64,000 nt of DNA from Corynebacterium canis (GTDB taxonomy: Bacteria; Actinomycetota; Actinomycetes; Mycobacteriales; Mycobacteriaceae), in assembly GCF_030408595.1 (NCBI RefSeq), contig NZ_CP047080.1, positions 1,571,247 to 1,635,246 on the forward strand, read 5' to 3'. A program made the translations under genes and the position numbers. This document shows, piece by piece, positions 39,067 through 48,323 of this stretch (position 1 is the stretch's first letter; each line of letters starts with the position of its first letter). Under the pieces are notes generated by a model, which was given only the letters and a program-made list of their open reading frames with translations, made no database searches and was not told the origin of the DNA.

Positions 39067-40062
39067 GTGAAGATGCGAGTAACAGTGGCACTCTTGGCAG
39101 CATTGCTCGCCGGATGCTCCAGCGTGGAAACCCTCAAAGCAAGCGAAGAACAAGCGGCGGCGATGGGAAACGCCACGCCTGTGAGCTCCCCCGATGGCGC
39201 GAAACCCGACGGCAAAGTGTCCGAAATCGCGGCGAACAATATTGCTATCGCCGGGAAAACGCTTGCCATTGTCCAAGGTTCCACCCTCCGCATCGGCTCC
39301 CTGGACGATATCGTCGCGGACAAGGCAAAGTCGCTGAACCTCAACGGCGAATGCGGGGAACCCACGGCGAGCGGCGCATCATTCGTACTGGCTTGCGGCA
39401 CCGACGTGTTTCGTATCGACGCCGCGGACCCCAGCCTGGACAATAAACTCACCGGGGAGCGGCCCTTCAGCAGCGCTGTTGTGACCTCCACCGGTGAGGT
39501 GATTGCGGGCGGCACGGACCGCGGGGATCTCACCATTTTTGCGAACAATGAACAGCACACGGTCGCGGTGGGCCAGCGCACTGACCAGCTGGTTATTACC
39601 CCGACAGACTCCGTGGCCGCGATCAATCGGGAGCAGACCGCCATCCAGGGCGTGTTGTGGAAAGACCGCACGCACGGGGCCGCGTTGCGCGTCGGAGTGG
39701 GTGTGGGCAAGGTCGCGCCGGGCGATGGTGACGTGGTGTTCGCCACCGATACTAGCGGTGACCAGCTTGCCGTATATACGCTCGATCCCGTGATCCGGCT
39801 ACACCAAACCGCCCCTGTTGCGGACAGCCCTTGGGGCTTGACCTGGGACAAGGACAACAACGTGGTGTGGGTGGCGTCTACTGGGACCAATACGATCACC
39901 GCCTACAGCATTAACACTGGTGTTCCCGAGGAGAAAGGCACACTCAAAACCATCGCAAACGCCCGCGCGGTGGCGATCGACGCTGACGGCAATCTTTTGG
40001 TGGGCAGCGATTCCGAGCTTCAAGTCTTGGACGCTGACACCCTTACAAACGCATTGAGCTAG
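39067..40062 (+). CDS. Lipoprotein with beta-propeller-like repeats
   Basis: 331 residues from a GTG at 39067 (an ATG at 39073 is possible). A short signal ends in the lipobox LLAGC with Cys17 as the lipidated residue, so the protein is anchored outside the membrane. The mature part contains several repeats of the kind found in YncE-like propellers ([52 protein letters not shown]). No catalytic motif is seen. It lies 11 bases after the aldo/keto reductase gene and 11 bases before pyrD, so all three form an operon. Role unknown; envelope scaffold or ligand binding is plausible. Confidence 0.8.
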   Translation: MKMRVTVALLAALLAGCSSVETLKASEEQAAAMGNATPVSSPDGAKPDGKVSEIAANNIAIAGKTLAIVQGSTLRIGSLDDIVADKAKSLNLNGECGEPTASGASFVLACGTDVFRIDAADPSLDNKLTGERPFSSAVVTSTGEVIAGGTDRGDLTIFANNEQHTVAVGQRTDQLVITPTDSVAAINREQTAIQGVLWKDRTHGAALRVGVGVGKVAPGDGDVVFATDTSGDQLAVYTLDPVIRLHQTAPVADSPWGLTWDKDNNVVWVASTGTNTITAYSINTGVPEEKGTLKTIANARAVAIDADGNLLVGSDSELQVLDADTLTNALS

Positions 40063-40073
40063 GACTTTTCTCT

Positions 40074-41174
40074 ATGGCACATCCGTTCCGAATCAAAGCC
40101 TATGAAACCGCCTTGAAAGGCATGTTTTTGCTCCAACCCGAGCGAATTCACCACCTGATGACCGATGGACTGGGCGCCCTGCAATTCGCCGGCCCCGTCA
40201 ACCGCCTGCTGGGGAAATTCCTGCCGGTGGATGATCCGGTGCTTTCCCAAAACGTCTTCGGGGTCACCGTGCCGCGCCCGCTGGGGCTCGCCGCCGGGTT
40301 CGACAAAAACGCCACCGCTTCGGACGTGTGGTCGAGCATCGGGTTCGGGTACGCGGAGCTGGGTACCGTCACCGCCTCCCCGCAAAGCGGCAACCCCGCT
40401 CCCCGGCTGTTCCGGCTGCCCCGCGACAAAGCGATCCTAAACCGCATGGGCTTTAACAACGATGGCGCGGCCGCCGTAGCGGACAATCTGCGGCGGCGCC
40501 GCAGCCGCGATATCATCGGCATTAATATCGGCAAAACCAAGGTCGTCCCGGCCGCCGACGCCGTGGATGATTACCGCTGCTCCGCCCGCTTTTTGGGCAG
40601 CCTCGCCGACTACCTCGTGGTCAATGTGTCCTCCCCGAACACCCCCGGGCTGCGGGACCTGCAGGCCGTGGAATCCCTGCGCCCCATCCTGGTGGCGGTG
40701 CAGGAAGTGGTGCCCATCCCCGTGCTGGTAAAGATCGCCCCGGATCTTTCCGATGAAGACGTGGACGCCGTCGCGGATCTCGCGGTGGAGCTAGGCCTAG
40801 CCGGCATCGTGGCCACCAATACCACGATCTCGCGCGACGGTTTGACCACCCCGGCCGCCGAGGTGGAGGCCATGGGCGCGGGCGGCATTTCCGGCCCCCC
40901 GGTGGCGGCCCGCAGCCTGGAGATCCTCAAACGTTTGTACGCCCGCGTGGGCGGCAAGCTGGTGCTGATCAGCGTCGGCGGGATTGTTACCCCGCAACAG
41001 GCCTGGGAACGCATTACCAGCGGCGCCACCCTGCTGCAGGGCTACACGGGGTTGATTTACGGCGGCCCGGATTGGATCCGCGATATCCACCTAGGCATCG
41101 CGGACCAGATTCGCGCCCATGGCCTGACCAATATTTCGGAGGCCATCGGCAGCGGCTTGGAGTGGAAGGATTAG
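40074..41174 (+). CDS. pyrD: Dihydroorotate dehydrogenase (quinone), class 2
   Basis: 366 residues. Membrane-associated FMN enzyme oxidising dihydroorotate to orotate with quinone as acceptor, in pyrimidine synthesis. Motifs: [53 protein letters not shown] with the catalytic Ser, [19 protein letters not shown] and SVGGI near the end. The N-terminal amphipathic helices of class 2 enzymes are present (about 1-45). AGGAC precedes the ATG. The stop overlaps that of the convergent membrane-protein gene by four bases. Confidence 0.97.
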   Translation: MAHPFRIKAYETALKGMFLLQPERIHHLMTDGLGALQFAGPVNRLLGKFLPVDDPVLSQNVFGVTVPRPLGLAAGFDKNATASDVWSSIGFGYAELGTVTASPQSGNPAPRLFRLPRDKAILNRMGFNNDGAAAVADNLRRRRSRDIIGINIGKTKVVPAADAVDDYRCSARFLGSLADYLVVNVSSPNTPGLRDLQAVESLRPILVAVQEVVPIPVLVKIAPDLSDEDVDAVADLAVELGLAGIVATNTTISRDGLTTPAAEVEAMGAGGISGPPVAARSLEILKRLYARVGGKLVLISVGGIVTPQQAWERITSGATLLQGYTGLIYGGPDWIRDIHLGIADQIRAHGLTNISEAIGSGLEWKD

Positions 41175-41536
41175 ACGGCGGCGCGGCGCAGCACCAACGA
41201 GCAGGCGAGCGCCAGCAGGCCGTAGGCGGGCAGCCACCACTGTTCCATAATCATCAGTGTTGGGTTTGGAACGAGGCGCCCCGCCACCACCAACACCAGT
41301 GCGACCGCCAGCGCCGCCACTTGGCCGACGCTGCGCGAATTAGCAACGCCAGCGGTGGCGAACGCCCCGACGAGGCCGGCGGCGAGGAGAATCATAAGAA
41401 ACCTTGGGGTGACCGAAAACGGGGTCAGCCAGCCGGCGGTGGTTACTTCCACAAAGGTGAAAATCAGCAACACGATCCCGAGTGCGGCGAACGCCCCGCC
41501 GATCCGAATAGTGGCTGGAACACGATTCTCGCTCAT
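41171..41536 (-). CDS. Small four-helix membrane protein
   Basis: 121 residues with four hydrophobic segments (about 12-30, 43-60, 68-86 and 98-116) and short charged ends (MSENRVP ... LRRAAV). No family is recognised with certainty; similar small proteins are common next to actinobacterial pyrD. It is the last gene of a run from the ABC exporter pair through the PEBP-family gene, 12 bases after the latter. Its stop codon shares bases with the pyrD stop. Confidence 0.75.
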   Translation of the reverse strand: MSENRVPATIRIGGAFAALGIVLLIFTFVEVTTAGWLTPFSVTPRFLMILLAAGLVGAFATAGVANSRSVGQVAALAVALVLVVAGRLVPNPTLMIMEQWWLPAYGLLALACSLVLRRAAV

Positions 41537-41548
41537 AAGTGTGGCAGT

Positions 41549-42064
41549 CTACTGATTCTCGTGCCAGCCCCAAAGAATCGCACGCCCGAGGGAGTGGAAG
41601 AACAGGTTGAATCCCAGCACAGTGGGGGTAGCGTCGGGGTCAATATCCAAGTGTTCCACATCCACCGCGTGCACCGCGAACAGATAGCGGTGCGGCGCAT
41701 GCCCCGCCGGCGGGTTCGGACCATAGAAACCGCGAATGCCGGAATCGCCCTTCAGCGTCACCACGCCCTTGATGCCCAAATCTTCGATTCCGCCCGCGCC
41801 GCGCGGGATCTCCGTGATGTCCGCCGGGATATTAAACACGGCCCAGTGCCAGTACCCGCTGGCGGTCGGGGCGTCCGGGTCGAAGCAGGTGATAGCGATG
41901 GATTTGGTGCCTTCCGGCGGGGTCCAGCTCAGGTGCGGGGAAACATCGCCCTTGGGCAACTCGTCACCATCGGAAAGGTCTTTCGAATGCAGCGGGAAGG
42001 AAGGCTTCGGCATCGCCGCATACGGGTCGGGGCCAGGGAACCGGGAATCAATGTAAGTACTCAT
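41549..42064 (-). CDS. YbhB/YbcL-type PEBP-family protein
   Basis: 171 residues. The family (Raf kinase inhibitor-like, phosphatidylethanolamine-binding) is shown by SPHLSWTPPEGTKSIAITCFDPDAPTASGYWHWAVFNIP and GFYGPNPPAGHAPHRYLFAVHAVD, which form the ligand pocket. No signal peptide is present, so it is cytoplasmic. It begins two bases after the stop of the ABC exporter subunit and is probably cotranscribed with it. The physiological ligand in bacteria is unknown. Confidence 0.9.
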   Translation of the reverse strand: MSTYIDSRFPGPDPYAAMPKPSFPLHSKDLSDGDELPKGDVSPHLSWTPPEGTKSIAITCFDPDAPTASGYWHWAVFNIPADITEIPRGAGGIEDLGIKGVVTLKGDSGIRGFYGPNPPAGHAPHRYLFAVHAVDVEHLDIDPDATPTVLGFNLFFHSLGRAILWGWHENQ

Positions 42065-42066
42065 GT

Positions 42067-43821
42067 CTACTTTTGTACCGGATTATTCCAGCGCTCGAAG
42101 AGGTTCGCGTACTTTCCGCCCGCGGCCAGCAATTCTTCGTGGGTGCCATCCTCCACGATGCGCCCCTCCTCCATCAAAATGATGCGGTCCGCGACCATCA
42201 CCTGATCCAGGCGGTGCGCCACCACCAGCGAGGTTCGGCCGCGCGCCACATGCGTGGCCGCCCGCTCCAGCACCAGCGCGTTTTCGGAGCCGGCTTCGCT
42301 GGTGGCCTCGTCCATGATCAATACCGGCGGGTCTTTCAGAATGACGCGGGCCAGCGCGATTTGCTGCTGCACCTCCGGGGCGAGCTCTTCCGCACCGGCG
42401 CCGATCTGGGTGTCCAGCCCGTGTGGCAACCAGCGTTCGAACATAGCGCCGTGCAAGCCTACCGCTGTCAGGGCGTCGATAAGCGTGGCGTCGTCTACTG
42501 GGGCGGCCATGCGCAGATCGTCGCGCAACGTCCCCGAAAACAGGTGCACTTGCTGGCTGATCATTGACACCTGACGCGCCGTCCACGTATCCGGCACACT
42601 TCGCGTATCGACGCCCCCGATGCGCACCGCCCCAGCCGACGGCCGCTGCAACCCCGCAATCAACGCCGCCAACGTCGACTTGCCGGCTCCCGAAGCGCCC
42701 ACCAGGGCCGTGGTCGTACCCGCTGCGAACGTCAGTGTTAACCCGCTGAGGATCGGGGAACCGCCCGGGTACGCGTAGGACAGGTTATCCACCTGCACCT
42801 CCGGCGGGGAAAGGAAATCCTCCGGCTCCGGCAAATCTTGCTCGGTATTCAGCTGCGCCAAGGCCACCGCGCGGCCCAAACACGTCGCCCCGTACTGGAT
42901 CTCACCGGCGAAAAACAGCACGTTAAACACGTGGATCTCCATGCGGCTCACCAGGATCACCGCCGCGCTCGCCTCGCCCACCGAAATATGGCCGTGATAC
43001 GCCATCCACGTGGACAACGCCAAACAGCTCAAGGTAAGGAAGCCATACGCCAAATTAGCGTAGCCGAGCAGGCGGGTGATCAGCGGAATGCGATTCGAAT
43101 ACGCTTGCACCGCGTTCCAGCTCGCCGTTTCCATGCGGCGCGTCGCCCAATCCTGCAGGTTCAGGGCGCGAATGGTGGGCAGGCCGCGAATGGTATCCAA
43201 CAGCAGATTATTGCGCTGCGCCTCCTGGGACGAAACAATGTTCGAGGCCTCCGGCATTTCGCGGGTGACCTGCTTGACCGCCGGATACATAAAGCACGCC
43301 AACACGGCGAACACCAGGCTATAAGACCAGTGGATCAGCACCAGCGCGACGATGGTAAAGGGGAACATCAAAACCGTAAGCACCACGCGCACGCCGACGG
43401 CCTGAAACACGCGGATGGTGGTATCGATGTCCTTGGTCAGGCGGGTAATCACATTGCCCGTGCCCAACTCCATGATCTGCGGGATCGGGGCCCGCAGCGA
43501 AGCCGACAAGCAGGCGCGGCGCAGATTCACGCTCAGCATCCGCGCCTTCGATTGCAGCAAATAGCCCGCATACGCGCGGCAGGCCGTTTCGATCAACATG
43601 GCCACCGCCACGATCACCAGCATGGTGATAAACCGACGCGGGTTTTCCACCTCGTCCACGCTGCGGCCCAGCAAGGTGGAGGAACCGACCATAGAGACGA
43701 TCACCACGCCGAACACCAGGGTGGTGACCAGCCACCACTGCCAGTTCGGGCGGGCGGGCAGCGTGGACAGGTAGCGCCTCGACTCGCGAAATGACGCCGG
43801 GGCCAGGGCATCAGCCTTCAT
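42067..43821 (-). CDS. ABC exporter half-transporter with degenerate signature motif
   Basis: 584 residues; ATG 43821 has GAGGAG seven bases upstream and overlaps the previous gene by 11 bases. Six membrane helices lie in about residues 20-310. In the nucleotide-binding domain Walker [10 protein letters not shown] (375-383), Walker B VLIMDE (about 500-505) and the H-loop VVAHRLD (His536) are intact, but the LSGGQ signature is replaced by LAPEVQQQ (about 480). Its partner, encoded just upstream, has the opposite pattern. The two must form a heterodimer with only one competent ATP site. The lack of other context leaves the substrate unknown. Confidence 0.9.
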   Translation of the reverse strand: MKADALAPASFRESRRYLSTLPARPNWQWWLVTTLVFGVVIVSMVGSSTLLGRSVDEVENPRRFITMLVIVAVAMLIETACRAYAGYLLQSKARMLSVNLRRACLSASLRAPIPQIMELGTGNVITRLTKDIDTTIRVFQAVGVRVVLTVLMFPFTIVALVLIHWSYSLVFAVLACFMYPAVKQVTREMPEASNIVSSQEAQRNNLLLDTIRGLPTIRALNLQDWATRRMETASWNAVQAYSNRIPLITRLLGYANLAYGFLTLSCLALSTWMAYHGHISVGEASAAVILVSRMEIHVFNVLFFAGEIQYGATCLGRAVALAQLNTEQDLPEPEDFLSPPEVQVDNLSYAYPGGSPILSGLTLTFAAGTTTALVGASGAGKSTLAALIAGLQRPSAGAVRIGGVDTRSVPDTWTARQVSMISQQVHLFSGTLRDDLRMAAPVDDATLIDALTAVGLHGAMFERWLPHGLDTQIGAGAEELAPEVQQQIALARVILKDPPVLIMDEATSEAGSENALVLERAATHVARGRTSLVVAHRLDQVMVADRIILMEEGRIVEDGTHEELLAAGGKYANLFERWNNPVQK

Positions 43822-45373
43822 CGAACAACTCCTCGTCTTCCAACACCCGATCCGCCACCGCACGCCACGCCCGGGAGGTGGTAATTACCACCGTGCGGCG
43901 ATCTTTGCGCAACGCGGCGGTGCGGGTAGCCACATTGTGCAAGGTCACGGCATCCAGGCCCGTGGTCGGCTCGTCCAGGATCAGCAGCTCCGGATCCATC
44001 ACCAACACGCGCGCCAGGGCCACGCGCTGCCGCTGGCCGCCCGAAAGGTTCAAGCCAGCCTCGCCGATCGGGGCGTCGGGAAGCTCCCCGTTCGGGCCGT
44101 AGCCGCCCAAGCGCCGAATAATGTCATCACAGCTCGCGGCCTGCAAACCCGGGCCGGAACCCACATTATCCGCCAACGTCCCCTCAAACACCGACACCGC
44201 ATGCGGCGGGAACAACGCGCCATGATGCGCCACCAACGACAACGCACGACGGCGCGCCGCCTCCCTACCAGCCGAAGACTGCGGCGCCCACACCTCCAGC
44301 CCAACGGCCGGCAACGCGACCTCCGCGGCGGTGGGCTCCGCCTCGGCACCACGAACATCACCAGTCAAATGCAGCACCCGCTCGGCGGAAGCTGTCCCGC
44401 GGGCCCAAAACTCCGTTAAAAAGCCCAAGGCAAAACCCATGACCTGCAACGAAGGCGGCACCAACAAGGTAATGGTCACCAGGTCGCCGCGCGAAATCTC
44501 GCCCTGCAACAGCAAATACGCCGCATACGCCAAAATCGCAATAATAAACAACACCGGGACGATCTGGCGGACAAAATAGGTGTAGCCCACCATGCGCGCA
44601 TCGGCGAGCATATAGGTCAGGGAGCGGTCGGTAGCGGCATCGAAACGCTCCTCGCTCGTTTGCACCGCGCCCATGCCCTTGACCACCCGGCTGCCCTGCG
44701 CAAAATCAGTAGCCAACGACACCGCCGCGGACTCCGCCTCACGGCGCTGCCCCGACACCCGCGAAATCGGCTTCGCCGTCAACGACGAAACCCAGGCGGT
44801 GGCGGCGCCACCCAGCGGCAACAACACCGCCAACTTCGCCGAAATAGGGACGAGGACCAGGGCGGACGCAATCAGGAAACCCAGCATCATCATCGGGAAA
44901 TTCAAAATCTCCTTCAGATCGCCGAGCTGCGTGGAATCCTCATCGACGGTGTTCAGCACCTCGCCGGGAGTCAGCGTCCGAGGGGCGCCGCGCATAAGAA
45001 GACGGGTCAAAACCAACCGCAACGAATGGACCGTGCGCACATTTCCCGTAGAAGTCAACGCGTCCGCCGTGGCCTCGATCAGCCAGGATACCGTTAACAA
45101 CGAAGCCAAGATCACCGACGGCCACAACACCGCCTCGAGGGAAGCTTGGCCAAAAACATAATCAGTGGTGGAGCCGAGAATCTTGGAAAACACCGCGCCA
45201 AGCATGGGGTGGAGCATAGAAAACAACGCACCCAGGAAAGCGATCAGCGGGTGCGCCCACAACATCGACCAGGCCAGTGAAAACGGGGTTTTCACCGACT
45301 TCAACACCGGCTGCTCCGCCGGCGGATCCGCTGGAACAGCCCACGACCACGTGGGCAAACGTCTGTATTTCAC
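43811..45373 (-). CDS. ABC exporter half-transporter lacking Walker A
   Basis: 520 residues, with about six membrane helices in residues 30-320. The nucleotide-binding domain is short: between the membrane domain and the signature there is no GxxGxGKS P-loop (the region reads [20 protein letters not shown]). The signature [15 protein letters not shown] (from 443) and Walker B LLILDE (463-468) are canonical, but the H-loop reads VITTSRAW with no His. Membrane domain and signature are in one frame, so this is not a frameshift visible here. It pairs with the following gene, which has the complementary motifs. It starts the transcription unit on the minus strand. Confidence 0.88.
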   Translation of the reverse strand: MKYRRLPTWSWAVPADPPAEQPVLKSVKTPFSLAWSMLWAHPLIAFLGALFSMLHPMLGAVFSKILGSTTDYVFGQASLEAVLWPSVILASLLTVSWLIEATADALTSTGNVRTVHSLRLVLTRLLMRGAPRTLTPGEVLNTVDEDSTQLGDLKEILNFPMMMLGFLIASALVLVPISAKLAVLLPLGGAATAWVSSLTAKPISRVSGQRREAESAAVSLATDFAQGSRVVKGMGAVQTSEERFDAATDRSLTYMLADARMVGYTYFVRQIVPVLFIIAILAYAAYLLLQGEISRGDLVTITLLVPPSLQVMGFALGFLTEFWARGTASAERVLHLTGDVRGAEAEPTAAEVALPAVGLEVWAPQSSAGREAARRRALSLVAHHGALFPPHAVSVFEGTLADNVGSGPGLQAASCDDIIRRLGGYGPNGELPDAPIGEAGLNLSGGQRQRVALARVLVMDPELLILDEPTTGLDAVTLHNVATRTAALRKDRRTVVITTSRAWRAVADRVLEDEELFDEG

Positions 45374-45423
45374 ATCGAAAACCCTAGCACACGAGACCTA
45401 AAAACCCTTGTTGACGTGCAGAT

Positions 45424-45453
45424 TTGTGACACAACCACGTTTCGGTCTAGAGT
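45424..45453 (+). promoter_or_regulatory. Putative tRNA-Leu promoter
   Basis: TTGTGA (45424-45429) and TAGAGT (45448-45453) separated by 18 bases, about 33 bases upstream of the mature tRNA 5' end. Confidence 0.4.
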
Positions 45454-45486
45454 ATGTGAGTGCCCAGCCGCAAGGTTGGAAACCCG

Positions 45487-45572
45487 GTCCGGGTGGCGGA
45501 ATGGCAGACGCGCTAGCTTGAGGTGCTAGTGTCCTATTAACGGACGTGGGGGTTCAAGTCCCCCTCCGGACA
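45487..45572 (+). tRNA. tRNA-Leu (anticodon GAG)
   Basis: 86-base tRNA with a seven-pair acceptor stem (GTCCGGG / TCCGGAC), discriminator A, D arm GGTGGCGGAATGGCAGACGC, anticodon stem CTAGC/GCTAG with loop TTGAGGT giving anticodon GAG, a long variable arm as expected for leucine, and a T arm with GGTTCAAGTC. CCA is not encoded. It reads CUC (and CUU) codons. Confidence 0.95.
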
Positions 45573-45591
45573 CACTGTGTTGAGACAGTAG

Positions 45592-45627
45592 AATGGCTCT
45601 GATCCTTTTGGATTCGGGGCCATTTTT
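45592..45627 (+). terminator. Terminator of tRNA-Leu
   Basis: Imperfect stem ATGGCTCTGATCC / GGATTCGGGGCCAT with a TTTT loop, followed by TTTTTG, 20 bases after the tRNA. It is a typical intrinsic terminator. Confidence 0.8.
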
Positions 45628-45760
45628 GATTTGGCGGTTGGTGCGGGCTGCGGGCGGGGAGGTTTGGTTTCGCTCTGGGGGTTATTGGTTGGCAAGGGCC
45701 GATTGTGTGCAATATATTTTTGGCCTGTGAGGGCTTGAAAAGGCTCGGATAGGGTTCAGG

Positions 45761-45809
45761 TAGGGGCGGAAACCTTGCCTTGCGGCGAGGTGCTAGGTTT
45801 CCGCCCCTA
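45761..45809. repeat. Long perfect inverted repeat (15 bp arms)
   Basis: TAGGGGCGGAAACCT and AGGTTTCCGCCCCTA form a perfect 15 bp stem around a 19-base segment that itself can pair (CCTTGC ... GGCGAGG). It is much longer than nearby terminators and has no T tract. It lies 8 bases before repeat copy 3 in the convergent region between tRNA-Leu and the carbohydrate-binding lipoprotein gene. Confidence 0.85.
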
Positions 45810-45817
45810 AGGTTTAG

Positions 45818-45970
45818 GAGTTGAACGGTGTCTACCGATATTTTTTACATCAAAATCCAGAAATCTGTGTAAAACATATCGCGCCGGCGGCCCTGGGCGG
45901 CCCCGGATGATGAAAATTACACCGGATCCGGGATTTGAGTGTAAAAAACTTCATGTGAAGTGCGCGACCT
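45818..45970. repeat. Dispersed hairpin repeat, copy 3 (inverted relative to copies 1 and 2)
   Basis: Starts GAGTTGAACGGTGTCTACCG and contains both hairpins and the GC-rich spacer of the family; TTACAC and GTGTAA arms of hairpin A are kept while the interior differs (GGATCCGGGATTTGAG). It runs to the 3' end of the gene at 45973-47568, whose stop TAG lies within the repeat-related sequence CAATAGATAGG. It sits between convergent transcription units. Confidence 0.85.
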
Positions 45971-45972
45971 AT

Positions 45973-47568
45973 CTATTGCGGCATGGCCGGGGGTTCACCC
46001 ATCGGAGGCTGGCCACCCATGCCACCCGGACCAGCCCCGAAGCCGCTGGCGTTCTCACCCGCCGTGACGGTAGTTTCCGAACCACCGGCGGTGATCGTGT
46101 AGCTTTGGCCGTTCTTGATGTCGGGCGTCGAGACGAACAAAGTTGTGGATTGCTCGTCGGGAGTGATGCTGGCGATCACTTCCCCATCGGCCGAAGTCAC
46201 CGAAACCTCAGTCCCAGCTGCGAAGTTTCCCTGGTGCTCGAGCCAACCTTGGCCGCTATCGGGGTTGCGGGGCATGTCGGAACGCCCGATGGCGATGAGC
46301 GCGCCGCCATTGAATTCGTATGTACCGTCGACATCGATGGCGCCATTCGCGGAGACGCTCGGCCCATAGATCGTGGTCGTACCACCGTTAATGGTGAGCG
46401 TGCCATTGGAATCCAACCCGTCGGTGGCCGAATAGATGTTCAATGTGCCGCCATTGATGGTGAGCGCCGGGGTTTCGCCGGTATCGGTGGAGGCATTGAT
46501 GCCGTCATCGGTGGAGTGCAATTCGATCTCGCCTTCGTCCACGACCACATTTGCGGCCTCGACAGCTTCGACGGAGTTTTCGATCTTCACGGTGGCACCG
46601 GTAAAGGATGCGGTATTGGCGGCGATCACGCCGTCGTCTTCCGCATTGACCGTCAGGGAACCGGACACGAGTTGGGCGTTGCCGTTGGAGTTCACCCCAT
46701 CGCCGGTTACAGTCGCATCTATGTTCGCACCGTCGATGATCGCAAGGACTCCGGCGTTGATTCCGTGGGCTTTGTCGTCGCCCGTGGTGGTGAGCTTGGC
46801 GTCGCCGCCGGTCAGGATCACATCGGTGGCGGCTTGCAGGGCGTCGCCACCTGCGGAAACTGTCAGGGAGCCTCCGAGAACGTCGATGATTCCCCGGTCT
46901 TCGCTTTGATCTTGGTCGGAGACGATGCCGTCGTCGCCCGCCGTGACTGTGACGGTGCCGCCGGTGATCACCACCGAGTCTTTGCCGCGGATGCCATCGG
47001 CCCCGGCCGAGACGGTGAGGTTGCCGGATTTGAGGTTTAGGTCATCGGTGGTGGTGAAACCGTCCGCATGTTCGGACGTGACGGTGAGCGATCCATCGCC
47101 GTCGATGGTGATGTCGGCGTCGGCGTGGACTGCGGCATTGATCTCGTCGTCTTCGGATTGGCTGCTGGCGCCCGTGAGGGAGTTTTGTCCCGTGAGGTGG
47201 AATACCACGTCTTTGGCGGAGGTGATATTAATGGCCGCACCTTCGCTCGCAGAAACTTTCGCATTATCGAACATCAGCACTACCAGCGCATCGTCCGGCG
47301 CTGCGACGGTCAGGCCTTGGCTATGCGTGCCGGTGACGCGATACACACCCCCTTCCGTGATCTTGCCGTCGGCTGGCACATCGACGGCGTCACCCGCCTT
47401 CCACGAATCGGCGGATACTCCATCGGAGGTATTGTTCGCCTCCCGGGCATCGCTTGTCGACGACGCGAGGGCGATGCTCTGCGTGGAGGTTTCGGTGGTT
47501 TGGCTGCCGCACGCTGCGAGAAGCAATGCGGTTGCGGCCAGGGTCGCGAGTTTCTTTGTGAGTTTCAT
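45973..47568 (-). CDS. Cthe_2159-type carbohydrate-binding lipoprotein
   Basis: 531 residues. A lipoprotein signal is present (MKLTKKLATLAATALLLAACGS, Cys21). The body is a series of beta-solenoid repeats with motifs such as DGDGSLTVTSEHADGFTTTDDLNL, ADGIRGKDSVVITGGTVTV and NGGTLNIYSATDGLDSNG, as in the Cthe_2159/DUF4353 family that binds acidic polysaccharides and calcium. The C-terminus is Gly/Met/Pro-rich (GGMGGQPPMGEPPAMPQ). It is the third gene of a cassette after DUF4956 and VTC-domain genes, a combination known from many bacteria. A cell-surface polymer role is inferred. The stop codon overlaps the dispersed repeat. Confidence 0.88.
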   Translation of the reverse strand: MKLTKKLATLAATALLLAACGSQTTETSTQSIALASSTSDAREANNTSDGVSADSWKAGDAVDVPADGKITEGGVYRVTGTHSQGLTVAAPDDALVVLMFDNAKVSASEGAAINITSAKDVVFHLTGQNSLTGASSQSEDDEINAAVHADADITIDGDGSLTVTSEHADGFTTTDDLNLKSGNLTVSAGADGIRGKDSVVITGGTVTVTAGDDGIVSDQDQSEDRGIIDVLGGSLTVSAGGDALQAATDVILTGGDAKLTTTGDDKAHGINAGVLAIIDGANIDATVTGDGVNSNGNAQLVSGSLTVNAEDDGVIAANTASFTGATVKIENSVEAVEAANVVVDEGEIELHSTDDGINASTDTGETPALTINGGTLNIYSATDGLDSNGTLTINGGTTTIYGPSVSANGAIDVDGTYEFNGGALIAIGRSDMPRNPDSGQGWLEHQGNFAAGTEVSVTSADGEVIASITPDEQSTTLFVSTPDIKNGQSYTITAGGSETTVTAGENASGFGAGPGGMGGQPPMGEPPAMPQ

Positions 47569-47582
47569 GATGCACTTCCTGT

Positions 47583-48323
47583 TTAAGTTGCAGCGGAGAT
47601 AGTTGGTTGGAAAAAGCGTCGCATGGTGCGATTCCAGCGGTGTCGCGGGAATTCCGGATGGAGGGCCGCCATCCCGGCACCGAACTTTGAAATCCGGAGC
47701 GGGCGGTGCCCGCAACGCCACAATTCTCGATCGAACACAGAGTTGCCTCGATGGGTTTTTGTTTCAATGATCACCAGGTCCGGGAGAACCAGAGAGCCGC
47801 CCGCATCGTCCCACCATGCGAGATCGGTGTCGATGGTGGCCCGTCCGGAACCATCGGGCAATAGCAGTGTGGTGCGGCGGTAAGAATTCCAGATAACTGC
47901 GGTGAGGTTCTGGGCGCCGGTGGTTTCCGCAATCCAGCGCGCGTGGGGCGTCGATAAGCGGCCTATTTCGTGCGCTGGACGTCGGGTTTTTATGGTGTTG
48001 CCGCGCGGGCCCGCCTGTTTGACCTCGGTGAAGGCCGTGTCCGTGTCCAGGTACCAGCGTTGTCGAACTTTGCTTCGAATGCGGCGGTGGTGGGCCGCGT
48101 CGAAGTAGCTGCGGAAATCGGCTGTGTCGAAATATACGGAGCGATAGCTAAGGAGCCGCGAACCGCCGATTTCGAGCACCTGAGTCGCTGGATCAAGGTT
48201 TCGAACGGCGCGCTCGACCTCGTCCGCGTGCAGGCAATACTTGCGGTCTACGCGCGTGAGCATGCTGGCGCGCTCCAGCAATTCCGGCAAGGAAATCGCC
48301 CGAAAATCATTTCGAATGATCAT
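47583..48323 (-). CDS. VTC-domain (polyphosphate polymerase-like) protein
   Basis: 246 residues. Bacterial relative of the catalytic domain of yeast Vtc4, which makes polyphosphate from ATP in a tunnel lined by basic residues. Features: MLTRVDRKYCLHADEVERAV, YRSVYFDTADFRSYFDAAH, RSKVRQRWYLDTDTAFTEVK, ATIDTDLAWW and VIIETKTHRGN, matching the Arg/Lys/Glu pattern of the tunnel fold. The ATG overlaps the stop of the DUF4956 gene as ATGA, so they are coupled. The cassette partner is a secreted sugar-binding lipoprotein. The product in bacteria is not established. Confidence 0.85.
   Translation of the reverse strand: MIIRNDFRAISLPELLERASMLTRVDRKYCLHADEVERAVRNLDPATQVLEIGGSRLLSYRSVYFDTADFRSYFDAAHHRRIRSKVRQRWYLDTDTAFTEVKQAGPRGNTIKTRRPAHEIGRLSTPHARWIAETTGAQNLTAVIWNSYRRTTLLLPDGSGRATIDTDLAWWDDAGGSLVLPDLVIIETKTHRGNSVFDRELWRCGHRPLRISKFGAGMAALHPEFPRHRWNRTMRRFFQPTISAAT

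Noticed and set aside
43811-45373. Pseudogene or frameshift explanation for the missing Walker A
   Set aside because: The membrane domain, the altered linker and the canonical LSGGQ/Walker B are in one uninterrupted frame, and the partner shows the complementary loss, which suits coevolution better than decay.
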